DNA of 64,000 nt from Pseudomonas khorasanensis (GTDB taxonomy: Bacteria > Pseudomonadota > Gammaproteobacteria > Pseudomonadales > Pseudomonadaceae), in contig NZ_JABWQP020000001.1 in assembly GCF_014268505.2 (NCBI RefSeq), forward strand, positions 310,001 through 374,000, given 5' to 3'. The notes beneath the pieces are model-generated. The model made no database searches and was not told the origin of the DNA. It saw only the letters and a program-made list of their open reading frames with translations. Each line of letters opens with the position of its first letter. The stretch's first letter is position 1. The translations under genes and the position numbers were made by a program. This document shows positions 56,609 to 64,000 of the stretch, piece after piece.

Positions 56609-56932
56609 ATGAAGTTTCGCTCAGTATCAGACTCTGTTACCTCCAACCCGACCTCTGTTACCGCTCCCAAGCGCTTTTCCGTGCGCGTGGCTGAATGGTT
56701 GCTCGATGCTCCGCGCTTGAGCGAAAGCCACAGTGTCAAACACCTCGCCGGCCGCCTGCTCAAGCAACCGGCACGCGAAGGCGTTGTTGTCGCACAGAGC
56801 CGCCTTGGCCAGCTGATGTGCCGTGAGTGCGGCAACGCGCGTGACCGTCGCATCGGGCAGGAGCTTCTACGTCAGGCCGCCCGTGCCGGCGACCGCCGCG
56901 CGCAGCAGGAACTCGGTCTGATCGAAGACTGA
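56609..56932 (+). CDS. Sel1-repeat-like small protein
   Basis: A 107-residue protein from ATG 56609 (MKFRSVSDSVTSNPTSVTAP); a GTG at 56576 with AAGAGAG before it would give 118 residues and has the better ribosome site, so the start is open. The C-terminal part RRIGQELLRQAARAGDRRAQ, QELGLIED fits one Sel1/TPR-like helical repeat. No signal peptide. It lies 61 bases before rmuC on the same strand. Role unknown. Confidence 0.75.
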   Translation: MKFRSVSDSVTSNPTSVTAPKRFSVRVAEWLLDAPRLSESHSVKHLAGRLLKQPAREGVVVAQSRLGQLMCRECGNARDRRIGQELLRQAARAGDRRAQQELGLIED

Positions 56933-56993
56933 GCTGTCCAAGCCCTGACACCTTGGTTAACCTTCAGGCTTTATCGGATCGGCAGGAGTCGCT

Positions 56994-58472
56994 ATGGCTA
57001 TGGACTTGACCAGCATGTTGCTCGGTCTTGCGGCAGCAGGGGTGCCACTGCTGGCGCTGGCCTGGCAACTGCAACGTCGGGCCAGCAGCGCCGATGCTGA
57101 TCTGGCTTTGCTTGAAGAGCGCCTGACCATGGCACAACTGGCTCAGGACGGGCTCAATGCGCAGCTTGAAGCCAGCCGCGATGAAGTCGCCGATCTCGGT
57201 CAGGCCAACGCCGCCAAGCAGGCCGACCTTGCCGCCCTGCGCCGCGAAGTCGAGTTGCTGCAGATCGAGCGCGATGACGCCCGCGACGCTTCCCACGCCT
57301 GGAACCTTGAGCGCGCGAACAAGGACGCCGAGTTGCGCCGCCTCGACGCCCACGCCGCCTCGCTGAGCGCCGAGCTGCGCGAACAACAGGAAAGCCATCA
57401 ACAGCGCCTCAATGATCTGCAAGGCTCGCGCGATGAGTTGCGCGCCCAATTCGCCGAACTGGCGGGCAAGATCTTCGACGAGCGCGAGCAGCGTTTTGCC
57501 GAAACCAGCCAGCAACGGCTCGGGCAGTTGCTGGATCCGTTGAAAGAACGCATCCAGTCTTTCGAAAAACGCGTGGAAGAAAGTTACCAGGCCGAAGCCC
57601 GCGAGCGCTTCTCGCTGGCCAAGGAACTGGAGCGTTTGCAGGCGCTGAATTTGCGCTTGAGCGACGAAGCGACCAATCTGACCCGCGCCCTCAAGGGCCA
57701 GAAAACCCAAGGCAACTGGGGCGAGCTGATCCTTGAGCGGGTTCTGGAACACGCAGGGTTGGAGAAAGGCCGCGAGTACCAGACCCAGGTCAATTTGAAG
57801 GGCCCGGATGGCGAGCGCTTCCAGCCCGATGTGATCATTTACCTGCCCGGCGACAAGCAGGTGGTGGTCGATTCCAAGGTCAGTCTTACGGCCTATCAAC
57901 AATATGTCGCGGCCGAAGACGACACGCTGGGGCAAATCGCGATCAAGCAGCACGTGCTGTCGCTGCGCAATCACGTCAAAGGCCTGGCCGGCAAGGATTA
58001 CAAACGCCTTGAAGGCTTGCACAGCCTCGATTTCGTTTTGCTCTTCGTACCGATCGAAGCCGCGTTTTCCGCCGCCTTGCAGGCTGAGCCGGCACTCTTT
58101 CAGGAAGCCTTCGACCGCAATATCGTCATCGTCAGTCCGACCACACTATTGGCTACTTTGCGCGTGATCGACAGTCTGTGGAAACAGGAACGCCAGAGCC
58201 AGAACGCTCGGGAAATCGCTGAGCGCGCCGGTTGGCTTTACGACAAGTTCGTGTTGTTTATCCAGGATCTGGACGAGGTCGGCAATCGCCTGCAGCAACT
58301 GGACAAGGCCTACAGCTCAGCGCGCAACAAGCTGACAGAAGGGCGCGGCAATCTGGTCAGCCGCAGTGAGCAATTGAAATTGCTGGGTGCACGGGCGAGC
58401 AAGAGCTTGCCGGCGGACCTGCTGGAGCGCGCAATGACGGATGTTGATGGACTGGTCGAACTGCCGGAATAA
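56994..58472 (+). CDS. rmuC: RmuC, DNA recombination protein
   Basis: A 492-residue RmuC-family protein. An N-terminal membrane helix (residues ~5-24), a long coiled coil (~30-210) rich in Glu, Arg, Ala and Leu, then the nuclease-like RmuC domain with QGNWGELILERVLEHAGL, PDVIIYLPGDKQVVVDSKVSL and FVPIEAAFSAAL. RmuC limits DNA inversions at short repeats in E. coli, of interest in a genome so full of REPINs. ATG 56994 and 57000 are alternatives. Confidence 0.95.
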   Translation: MAMDLTSMLLGLAAAGVPLLALAWQLQRRASSADADLALLEERLTMAQLAQDGLNAQLEASRDEVADLGQANAAKQADLAALRREVELLQIERDDARDASHAWNLERANKDAELRRLDAHAASLSAELREQQESHQQRLNDLQGSRDELRAQFAELAGKIFDEREQRFAETSQQRLGQLLDPLKERIQSFEKRVEESYQAEARERFSLAKELERLQALNLRLSDEATNLTRALKGQKTQGNWGELILERVLEHAGLEKGREYQTQVNLKGPDGERFQPDVIIYLPGDKQVVVDSKVSLTAYQQYVAAEDDTLGQIAIKQHVLSLRNHVKGLAGKDYKRLEGLHSLDFVLLFVPIEAAFSAALQAEPALFQEAFDRNIVIVSPTTLLATLRVIDSLWKQERQSQNAREIAERAGWLYDKFVLFIQDLDEVGNRLQQLDKAYSSARNKLTEGRGNLVSRSEQLKLLGARASKSLPADLLERAMTDVDGLVELPE

Positions 58473-58480
58473 ATCAGAAG

Positions 58481-58545
58481 CTTCGCGAGCAGGCTCGCTC
58501 CCACAGGAAACGCATTCCAATGTGGGAGCGAGCCTGCTCGCGATG
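58481..58545. repeat. REPIN, tail-out type (65 bp)
   Basis: Inverted REP units 58481-58504 and 58522-58545 between the convergent rmuC and sensor-kinase genes. The right unit ends GATG instead of GAAG. Confidence 0.95.
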
Positions 58546-58565
58546 GCGCCAGTAAAATCGCCCAC

Positions 58566-61500
58566 CTACAGCGGCAAATACCGACTCAACAGCGCCCGCA
58601 ACGCCGCCGGTTTCACCGGTTTGGCCAGATAATCCAGCCCCGCCGCATGCACCTGCGCGACCATCTCAGGGCGGCCATCGGCACTGATCACCACTCCCGG
58701 CACCGGCTCGCCCAGGCGCGTGCGTAACCACGCCATGAGTTCTGTGCCGGTGTCGCCGTGATCCAGGTGATAATCCACCAACGCCAGTTGCGGCCGCACG
58801 CCTTGACTCAACAGCGCCTCGCACTCGTCGCGATTACGCGCTGTCCACACCTGGCAGCCCCAGCGGCTCAACAGACTGTTCATGCCGATCAGAATGCTGT
58901 CTTCATTGTCGATACACAGCACTTGCGCGCCGCTCAACAGCTTGCCGTTCGATTCCACCGTGGCGTTCGCGGGAGGTATTTGAGTGCGAGCCAATGGCAC
59001 GGTCACGCTGAACACGCTGCCACGCCCCGGCCATGAGCGAACGCGCAGGGTGTGCCCCAGCACGCGACATAAGCCATCAGCAATCGCCAAGCCTAAACCC
59101 AAGCCCTTTTCGGCTCGGGTCTGATGGCTGTCCAGGCGTTTGAACTCTTCGAAAATCACCTGCTGCTTGTCTTCCGCAATACCCGGCCCGCGATCCCAGA
59201 CTTCCAGGCACAGTTCGCCGGCGCGCCGACGTACGCCCAGCAGCACCGGTCCCTTGGCGTAGCGGAAAGCGTTGGTGAGGAAATTCTGCAAAATCCGCCG
59301 CAGCAATTTGATGTCGCTGTCGATGCGCAACTGACTGCCGCGCACACGGAATTTCAACCCTTGCTCCTGCGCCAGCGCCTTGAATTCCGCGCCGAGGATG
59401 TCGAACAGTTCGTTGAGGGCGAACGCTTTGCGATCGGGGTTGATCTTGCCGTTTTCCAGGCGCGAGATGTCCAGCAGGTCGCTTATCAGGTCCTCGGCTG
59501 AGCGCAACGAGCTGTCGAGATGCCGGACCAGTTGCTGCGCCTCGCTGCCCAAGCCTTCGTTCTGATGGGAGAGGGCGGCGGAGAACAGTCGCGCGGCGTT
59601 CAGCGGCTGCATCAAGTCATGGCTGACGGCGGCGAGAAAGCGGGTCTTGGACTGGTTAGCCAACTCGGCGTTGCCCTTGGCTTCAGTGAGCGCGACGTTG
59701 AGTTGCGACAGCTCTTGCGTGCGTTCGCCGACCCGTCGCTCCAGGCCTTCGTTGGCCTCGGTCAGCGCCTGTTCGGCTTCGCGGAACGCGGTAATGTCGG
59801 TGAAGCTCATGACAAAACCGCCGCCGGGCATCGGATTGCCGATCAGTTCGATTACCCGGCCATTGGGAAACAGGCGCTCGGAGGTGTGGGCGCGGCCCTG
59901 GCGCATCCAGTGCAGGCGCCGGGCAACATGCACTTCCGCTTCGCCTGGGCCGCACAGACCGCGTTCAGCGTTGTAGCGGATGATGTCAGCAATCGGGCGG
60001 CCCACGCTGATCAGCCCGTCGGGATAGTTGAACAGCTCCAGGTAACGACGGTTCCAGGCCACCAGTTTCAGCGACTGGTCGACCACGCTGATGCCTTGCG
60101 TGATGTTTTCGATCGCGCCTTGCAGCAGGGCGCGGTTGAACTGCAGCACTTCCGAGGCTTCGTCGGCGATTCGGACGACGTCCTCCAACTGCATTTCCCG
60201 ACCTTCAATGGCCGCTTTGACGACGGCGCGGGTCGACGAGGCGCCGAGCACACCGGCCAGCAGGCGTTCGGTGTGAGCAATCCATTCGCTGTCAGCGTTC
60301 TGATTCGGGTTGAAGCCCTTGCCCTGACGGTAGGCAAAACGGATGAAGCTCTGGCGCGCGCGTTCTTCGCCGACAAAGCGTGCCGCCAGTTGCAGCAGAT
60401 CATCAATCTGCACCGCCAGCATCGAGCGCCCGTTCGGCCGCGCGCTGATTTCCTGACCGATGAAGCGCCCAGCCTGCCAGTGCTCGGAAACCCGCGTACG
60501 CGACAGTACCGACACCCAGGCGAACAGCGTGAAGTTACCGGCCAGCGATAACACTACGCCTTGGGTCAACGGCGTGATCGGCAGGTTCAGGGGGTTGCTG
60601 TGCAGCCATGCCAACCCCGGGAAACTGGCCAGCGACCAGCCGAGGCTGTGCGCTGCAATCGGCAGAACCAGTGTGTAGAACCAGAGAAAAGTCCCGGTGG
60701 CGAGCCCCGCGAATACGCCACGGCGGTTCGCCTGTTTCCAGTACAGCGCGCCGAGCATCGCGGGTGCGAGTTGCGTCACTGCAGCGAACGCGATCTGGCC
60801 GATGGTGGCCAGGCTTGCGGTCGAGCCGAGCAAGCGATAGCTGACGTAGGCCAGCAGAAGAATCACCACGATGCTGACGCGGCGTACCGACAGCATCCAC
60901 TGACGAAACACTTCGAACGGCCGCTCGGCGTTGTTGCGTCGCAGCAGCCACGGCAACAGCATGTCGTTGGACACCATGGTCGACAGCGCGACACTGGCGA
61001 CGATCACCATGCCTGTCGCCGCCGAGGCACCGCCGATAAACGCCAGCATCGCCAACGCCGGATGACCCTGGGCCAGCGGCAGGCTGATCACGAACGAGTC
61101 GGGCAGAACATGGCTGGGCAGCATCATCTGACCGGCCAGCGCGATCGGGACTACAAACAACGCGGCCAGGGCGAGATAAGCCGGGAATACCCATTTGGCC
61201 AGACGCAGATCCTGCGGGTCGATGTTTTCCACCACGGTCACGTGAAATTGCCGAGGCAGGCAAATAATCGCCATCATCGCTACGCCGGTCTGCACCACCA
61301 TCGAGGGCCAATTGATGGTTTCTTTCCAGTACGCTTCGAGGCGCGGGGCGAGCATCGCCTGATCAAAGAGGTCATCGAAACCGTCATAGAGACCGTAGGT
61401 GACGAAAGCGCCGACGGCGAGAAAGGCGAACAGCTTGACCAGCGATTCGAAGGCAATTGCCAGCACCATGCCGCGGTGGTGTTCAGTCGCGTCGAGGTTG

Positions 61501-62036
61501 CGTGTGCCAAACACGATGGTGAAGAGAGCCAGTACCAGCGACACGATCAGCGCGGTGTCTTGAGCGCGCGTGCCCATCGCATCGGCGCCCGCACCGATCA
61601 ACAGGTTCACGCCCAGAACGATGCCTTTGAGCTGCAGGGCAATATAGGGCAGCACGCCGACCAGACAAATCAGCGCAACAACCACCGCCAGCGATTGCGA
61701 CTTGCCGTAGCGTGCGGCGATAAAGTCGGCAATGGAGGTGATGTTCTCCTGTTTGCTGATCATCACCATTTTTTGCAGGACCCACGGCGCGCCCAGCAGC
61801 AACAGAATCGGCCCGAGGTAGATCGGCAGGAATGACCACAGCTGTTCCGCCGCTTGGCCGACCGCGCCGAAAAACGTCCAGCTGGTGCAGTAAACCGCCA
61901 GCGACAGGCTATACACCCAGGCACGCACACGCGGCGGCAACGGCGTGCGGCGGCGGTCGCCGTAAAAGGCGATAGCGAACATGATGGCCATATAGGCCAG
62001 GGCAACGACGGCGATCAGGCCGGTGGACAACGGCAT
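58566..62036 (-). CDS. mxtR: SSS-domain hybrid sensor histidine kinase (MxtR/CrbS type)
   Basis: A 1156-residue sensor. Residues ~1-480 form a sodium:solute-symporter-like membrane domain (VYCTSWTFFGAVGQAA, SKQENITSIADFIAARYGKS); a PAS domain lies at ~640-760; the phospho-acceptor is His806 in AVSHDLMQPL; the ATPase part has NFLTNAFRYA (~920) and GLGLGLAIADG (~982); a C-terminal receiver has Asp1088 in LVDYHLDHG. Unlike CbrA it carries its own receiver, matching MxtR (PA3271)/CrbS, which acts with ErdR/CrbR on acetate metabolism and other traits. ATG 62036 follows GGGAG. No regulator gene is adjacent, as expected for this system. Confidence 0.9.
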   Translation of the reverse strand: MPLSTGLIAVVALAYMAIMFAIAFYGDRRRTPLPPRVRAWVYSLSLAVYCTSWTFFGAVGQAAEQLWSFLPIYLGPILLLLGAPWVLQKMVMISKQENITSIADFIAARYGKSQSLAVVVALICLVGVLPYIALQLKGIVLGVNLLIGAGADAMGTRAQDTALIVSLVLALFTIVFGTRNLDATEHHRGMVLAIAFESLVKLFAFLAVGAFVTYGLYDGFDDLFDQAMLAPRLEAYWKETINWPSMVVQTGVAMMAIICLPRQFHVTVVENIDPQDLRLAKWVFPAYLALAALFVVPIALAGQMMLPSHVLPDSFVISLPLAQGHPALAMLAFIGGASAATGMVIVASVALSTMVSNDMLLPWLLRRNNAERPFEVFRQWMLSVRRVSIVVILLLAYVSYRLLGSTASLATIGQIAFAAVTQLAPAMLGALYWKQANRRGVFAGLATGTFLWFYTLVLPIAAHSLGWSLASFPGLAWLHSNPLNLPITPLTQGVVLSLAGNFTLFAWVSVLSRTRVSEHWQAGRFIGQEISARPNGRSMLAVQIDDLLQLAARFVGEERARQSFIRFAYRQGKGFNPNQNADSEWIAHTERLLAGVLGASSTRAVVKAAIEGREMQLEDVVRIADEASEVLQFNRALLQGAIENITQGISVVDQSLKLVAWNRRYLELFNYPDGLISVGRPIADIIRYNAERGLCGPGEAEVHVARRLHWMRQGRAHTSERLFPNGRVIELIGNPMPGGGFVMSFTDITAFREAEQALTEANEGLERRVGERTQELSQLNVALTEAKGNAELANQSKTRFLAAVSHDLMQPLNAARLFSAALSHQNEGLGSEAQQLVRHLDSSLRSAEDLISDLLDISRLENGKINPDRKAFALNELFDILGAEFKALAQEQGLKFRVRGSQLRIDSDIKLLRRILQNFLTNAFRYAKGPVLLGVRRRAGELCLEVWDRGPGIAEDKQQVIFEEFKRLDSHQTRAEKGLGLGLAIADGLCRVLGHTLRVRSWPGRGSVFSVTVPLARTQIPPANATVESNGKLLSGAQVLCIDNEDSILIGMNSLLSRWGCQVWTARNRDECEALLSQGVRPQLALVDYHLDHGDTGTELMAWLRTRLGEPVPGVVISADGRPEMVAQVHAAGLDYLAKPVKPAALRALLSRYLPL

Positions 62037-62186
62037 GCAACACTCCCGACAAAAGACTCCCCGGCACTCCAACCCGGGCGGACAGTCTCGCATGCGCGCG
62101 ACGGTTCGTCAGTGTCGACCAAGGTCGTGGCGCGGCGGGGTGTCGCAGGGTGGAGTCGAGTGGTTTTTTGATGATCGGCAGGGCCT

Positions 62187-62253
62187 CTTCGCGAGCAGGC
62201 TCGCTCCCACAATTGAAATGCGTTCTCCTGTGGGAGCGAGCCTGCTCGCGAAG
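62187..62253. repeat. REPIN, tail-out type (67 bp)
   Basis: Inverted REP units 62187-62210 and 62230-62253 between the sensor-kinase start region and the tetR-type gene end; the right unit ends four bases before the TetR stop codon. Confidence 0.95.
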
Positions 62254-62256
62254 GCG

Positions 62257-62799
62257 TCAGCCTTGCTGCAATGCGATATCGATCAGGCGATGCAACTCAT
62301 CCATCTCCAATGCTGCCGCCGAAAAAAGAAGCCGATACACCACCGGCGCCACGACCAGATTTATCAGTCGGTCAACACTCGGCGCCGTTTCATCAGGATA
62401 GCGGTCAACAATCGTCTGCAACTGCGCACCAACGATCGCCACGCAATACCCCGGCGTAGCGCTCGCTTGCACATCGCGCATCATGTTGCGCCCCGGTTCC
62501 GAGCTCATTTCGTCGAGATACTGCTCGGCCCAGGCGCGGATGTCGCCGCGCAGGCTGCCGGTATCCGCCGGCTCGCTGTCAGGGCGCATACGGGCGAGGG
62601 CGACATCAGCCAGCAGCGCCGTCAGATCGCCCCAGCGCCGATAAATGGTCGACGGCGTAACGCCTGCGCGCGCTGCGATTTGCGGGACCGTCACCGTGGA
62701 ACGCTCCTGTTCTTGCAGAAGCGCGCGGACAGCCGAATGAATCGACTCCTGCACCCGGGCGCTTCGGCCTCCGGGGCGTAAACCTTCTTTAATAGCCAT
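62257..62799 (-). CDS. TetR-family transcriptional regulator
   Basis: A 180-residue repressor. Helix-turn-helix TVTVPQIAARAGVTPSTIYR followed by RWGDLTALLADVA (residues ~35-68), and a C-terminal ligand-binding domain of the TetR_C type (APVVYRLLFSAAAL). It is divergent from an MFS gene; the 91-base gap contains a long hairpin and AAAAGC-rich motifs that probably include its operator. It most likely represses the pump. Confidence 0.92.
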   Translation of the reverse strand: MAIKEGLRPGGRSARVQESIHSAVRALLQEQERSTVTVPQIAARAGVTPSTIYRRWGDLTALLADVALARMRPDSEPADTGSLRGDIRAWAEQYLDEMSSEPGRNMMRDVQASATPGYCVAIVGAQLQTIVDRYPDETAPSVDRLINLVVAPVVYRLLFSAAALEMDELHRLIDIALQQG

Positions 62800-62845
62800 G
62801 CGGCAGACCTTAACACAAAGAATTTGCTTTTAGCGTGAGGCGGTA

Positions 62846-62888
62846 GCACACTCCGCAAAAGCAAAAAATTAGCTTTTGCGGAGTGTGC
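62846..62888. promoter_or_regulatory. Perfect 17-bp inverted repeat covering the MFS ribosome-binding site
   Basis: GCACACTCCGCAAAAGC (62846-62862), 9-base loop AAAAAATTA, GCTTTTGCGGAGTGTGC (62872-62888). The right arm contains the GGAG Shine-Dalgarno sequence (62880-62883) of the MFS ATG at 62891. It can serve as a TetR operator in DNA, or as an RNA hairpin that blocks translation. Confidence 0.8.
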
Positions 62889-62890
62889 CC

Positions 62891-64000
62891 ATGACCAGCC
62901 TTGCTTCCCATCGATCCAGCCTGTGGTTTCTGGCGATTACCCTACTGAGTTTCCTCGCCGCTTCAACTGCGCCGACGCCGTTGTACCACTTGTATCAGGA
63001 ACAGTTGCACTTCTCGCCAGCGGTATTGACGCTGATCTTCGGGGTTTATGCCCTCAGCCTTTTGGCGGCGCTGTTAACCGTTGGTTCGCTCTCCGATCAC
63101 TTGGGGCGTAAACCGGTGATCTTTGCTGCCGTGTTGCTCAATGCGCTGGCGATGTTGCTGTTCATCTACGCCGACAGCGTGGCATGGCTGATCGGCGCGC
63201 GCGTTTTGCAAGGTTTCGCCACTGGCATGGCCACGGCTGTCTTGAGTGCGACGCTGCTCGATACCGATCGCCAGAACGGCCCGCTGGTCAACAGTGTCGC
63301 GCCGTTGCTCGGCATGGCGTTGGGCGGCATGGGTTGCGGCTTGCTGGCAGAATTCGCCCCCGCACCGTTGCAACTGACCTATTGGTTGCTGCTGGCGCTG
63401 TTTGTGTTGCAGGGCTTGTATGTCTGGCGCCTGCCGGAAAGTGTCTCGCGACAAGCCGGGGCATGGGCGTCGTTGCGGCCTACCTTGCATGTGCCGCTGC
63501 AAGCGCGTTCGACATTGTGGCGAGTATTGCCGCTGAACACAGCGACCTGGGCGTTAGGTGGTTTTTACGCGTCACTGGCGCCGTCATTGGTGCGCACGGC
63601 CACCGGCTCGACATCCAATCTGATCGGCGGCGCGACGGTCGCGGCATTGACCGTGACCGGGGCGCTGATGATCGTCACGATGCGCAATCGTCCGGCCACC
63701 CAGGCCCTGCGTCTGGGTGCAAGCCTGCTGCCCCTCGGTCTGATCCTGATTCTGCTTGGCGTACATGGCGCCAGTCTGTCGGTGTTCTTCCTCGGCACGC
63801 TGGTCGCCGGGTGCGGGTTCGGTTCGGGCTTCCTTGGCACCGTTCGCAGTCTAGTACCGCTGGCCTTGCCACATGAGCGGGCCGGGTTGATGTCGGCGTA
63901 TTACGTGCTCAGTTACCTGGCGTTCTGTTTGCCTGCTTTGCTGGCCGGGCACCTGGCTCGCAGTTTCGGCTTACTGGCGACCACTGATGGTTACGGTGCG
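62891..64000 (+). CDS. MFS transporter, partial (3' end outside window)
   Basis: The first 370 codons of a major-facilitator pump. It begins MTSLASHRSSLWFLAITLLS; loop 2-3 has VGSLSDHLGRKPVIF and helix 4-5 has RVLQGFATGMATAVLSATLLD, as in drug:proton antiporters. About 11 helices are visible. The frame is open to the window end. Divergent from a TetR-type gene that probably controls it. Shine-Dalgarno GGAG is inside a hairpin arm. Confidence 0.9.
   Translation, partial: MTSLASHRSSLWFLAITLLSFLAASTAPTPLYHLYQEQLHFSPAVLTLIFGVYALSLLAALLTVGSLSDHLGRKPVIFAAVLLNALAMLLFIYADSVAWLIGARVLQGFATGMATAVLSATLLDTDRQNGPLVNSVAPLLGMALGGMGCGLLAEFAPAPLQLTYWLLLALFVLQGLYVWRLPESVSRQAGAWASLRPTLHVPLQARSTLWRVLPLNTATWALGGFYASLAPSLVRTATGSTSNLIGGATVAALTVTGALMIVTMRNRPATQALRLGASLLPLGLILILLGVHGASLSVFFLGTLVAGCGFGSGFLGTVRSLVPLALPHERAGLMSAYYVLSYLAFCLPALLAGHLARSFGLLATTDGYGA

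Noticed and set aside
60561..61835. 424-residue plus-strand frame opposite the sensor kinase
   Set aside because: Antisense to the SSS domain; composition rich in Gln, His and Arg is typical of a shadow frame.

Overview
The window is a contiguous piece of core chromosome from a Pseudomonas of the fluorescens group. The evidence is the GC-rich coding style, the sdhCDAB-sucAB-lpdG-sucCD order, the complete aerobic-type cob cluster, gene orders that match P. aeruginosa (purN-purM / DUF2066 / PerM / hda; betX-yjcH-actP; cobS-MarR-MFS-glutathione peroxidase-FadL), and a dense family of fluorescens-type REP/REPIN repeats built on GTGGGAGCGAGCCTGCTCGC. I see no prophage, transposase, CRISPR array, tRNA or rRNA.

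Layout. 1-7.6 kb: the 5' part of mlaA, an alpha/beta hydrolase, a small membrane protein, a GH17 glucan enzyme, and the osmolyte/acetate uptake group betX, yjcH, actP. 7.6-8.4 kb: a gene-free island made of a long inverted repeat with single REPs inside. 8.5-21.5 kb: the TCA-cycle block, with gltA divergent from sdhCDAB-sucAB-lpdG-sucCD and structured leaders before sucA and sucC. 21.9-31.5 kb: brnQ, small membrane proteins, a lipoprotein, two hotdog thioesterases, htpG with a heat-shock promoter, a dienelactone hydrolase-like protein, pirin, OsmC and an amidohydrolase. 31.5-39 kb: DUF3108, purN and purM on the minus strand, then DUF2066, PerM, hda and two NlpC/P60 lipoproteins on the plus strand. 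39-41 kb: a sorbosone dehydrogenase-like protein and an unknown protein. 41.2-50.5 kb: a cobalamin riboswitch followed by ten tightly coupled cobalamin genes. 50.7-55.7 kb: MarR regulator, MFS pump, a 40-residue protein, periplasmic glutathione peroxidase, FadL-type porin and two unknown proteins. 55.7-56.6 kb: a long gene-poor gap with a DnaA-box cluster. 56.6-64 kb: Sel1-like protein, rmuC, the giant SSS-family hybrid histidine kinase MxtR/CrbS, and a divergent TetR/MFS pair, the MFS gene being cut by the window end.

How it works together. The TCA block supplies citrate synthase, succinate dehydrogenase, the 2-oxoglutarate dehydrogenase complex (E1, E2, E3) and succinyl-CoA synthetase. ActP imports acetate, and MxtR/CrbS is known in pseudomonads as an acetate-use sensor, so both ends of the window bear on acetate metabolism. 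The cob genes convert cobyrinic acid to cobalamin under B12 feedback through the riboswitch.

No clearly new multi-gene system is evident. The most interesting signals are non-coding: a REPIN that encodes the last ~30 residues of CobB and abuts bluB; a perfect 17-bp hairpin that buries the ribosome-binding site of the MFS gene beside tetR; a promoter/operator that would give a leaderless marR mRNA; inverted DnaA boxes beside an AT-rich tract; REPINs followed by T tracts that could end transcription; and a sigma-54-like promoter plus a Crc/Hfq-type motif before yjcH-actP.
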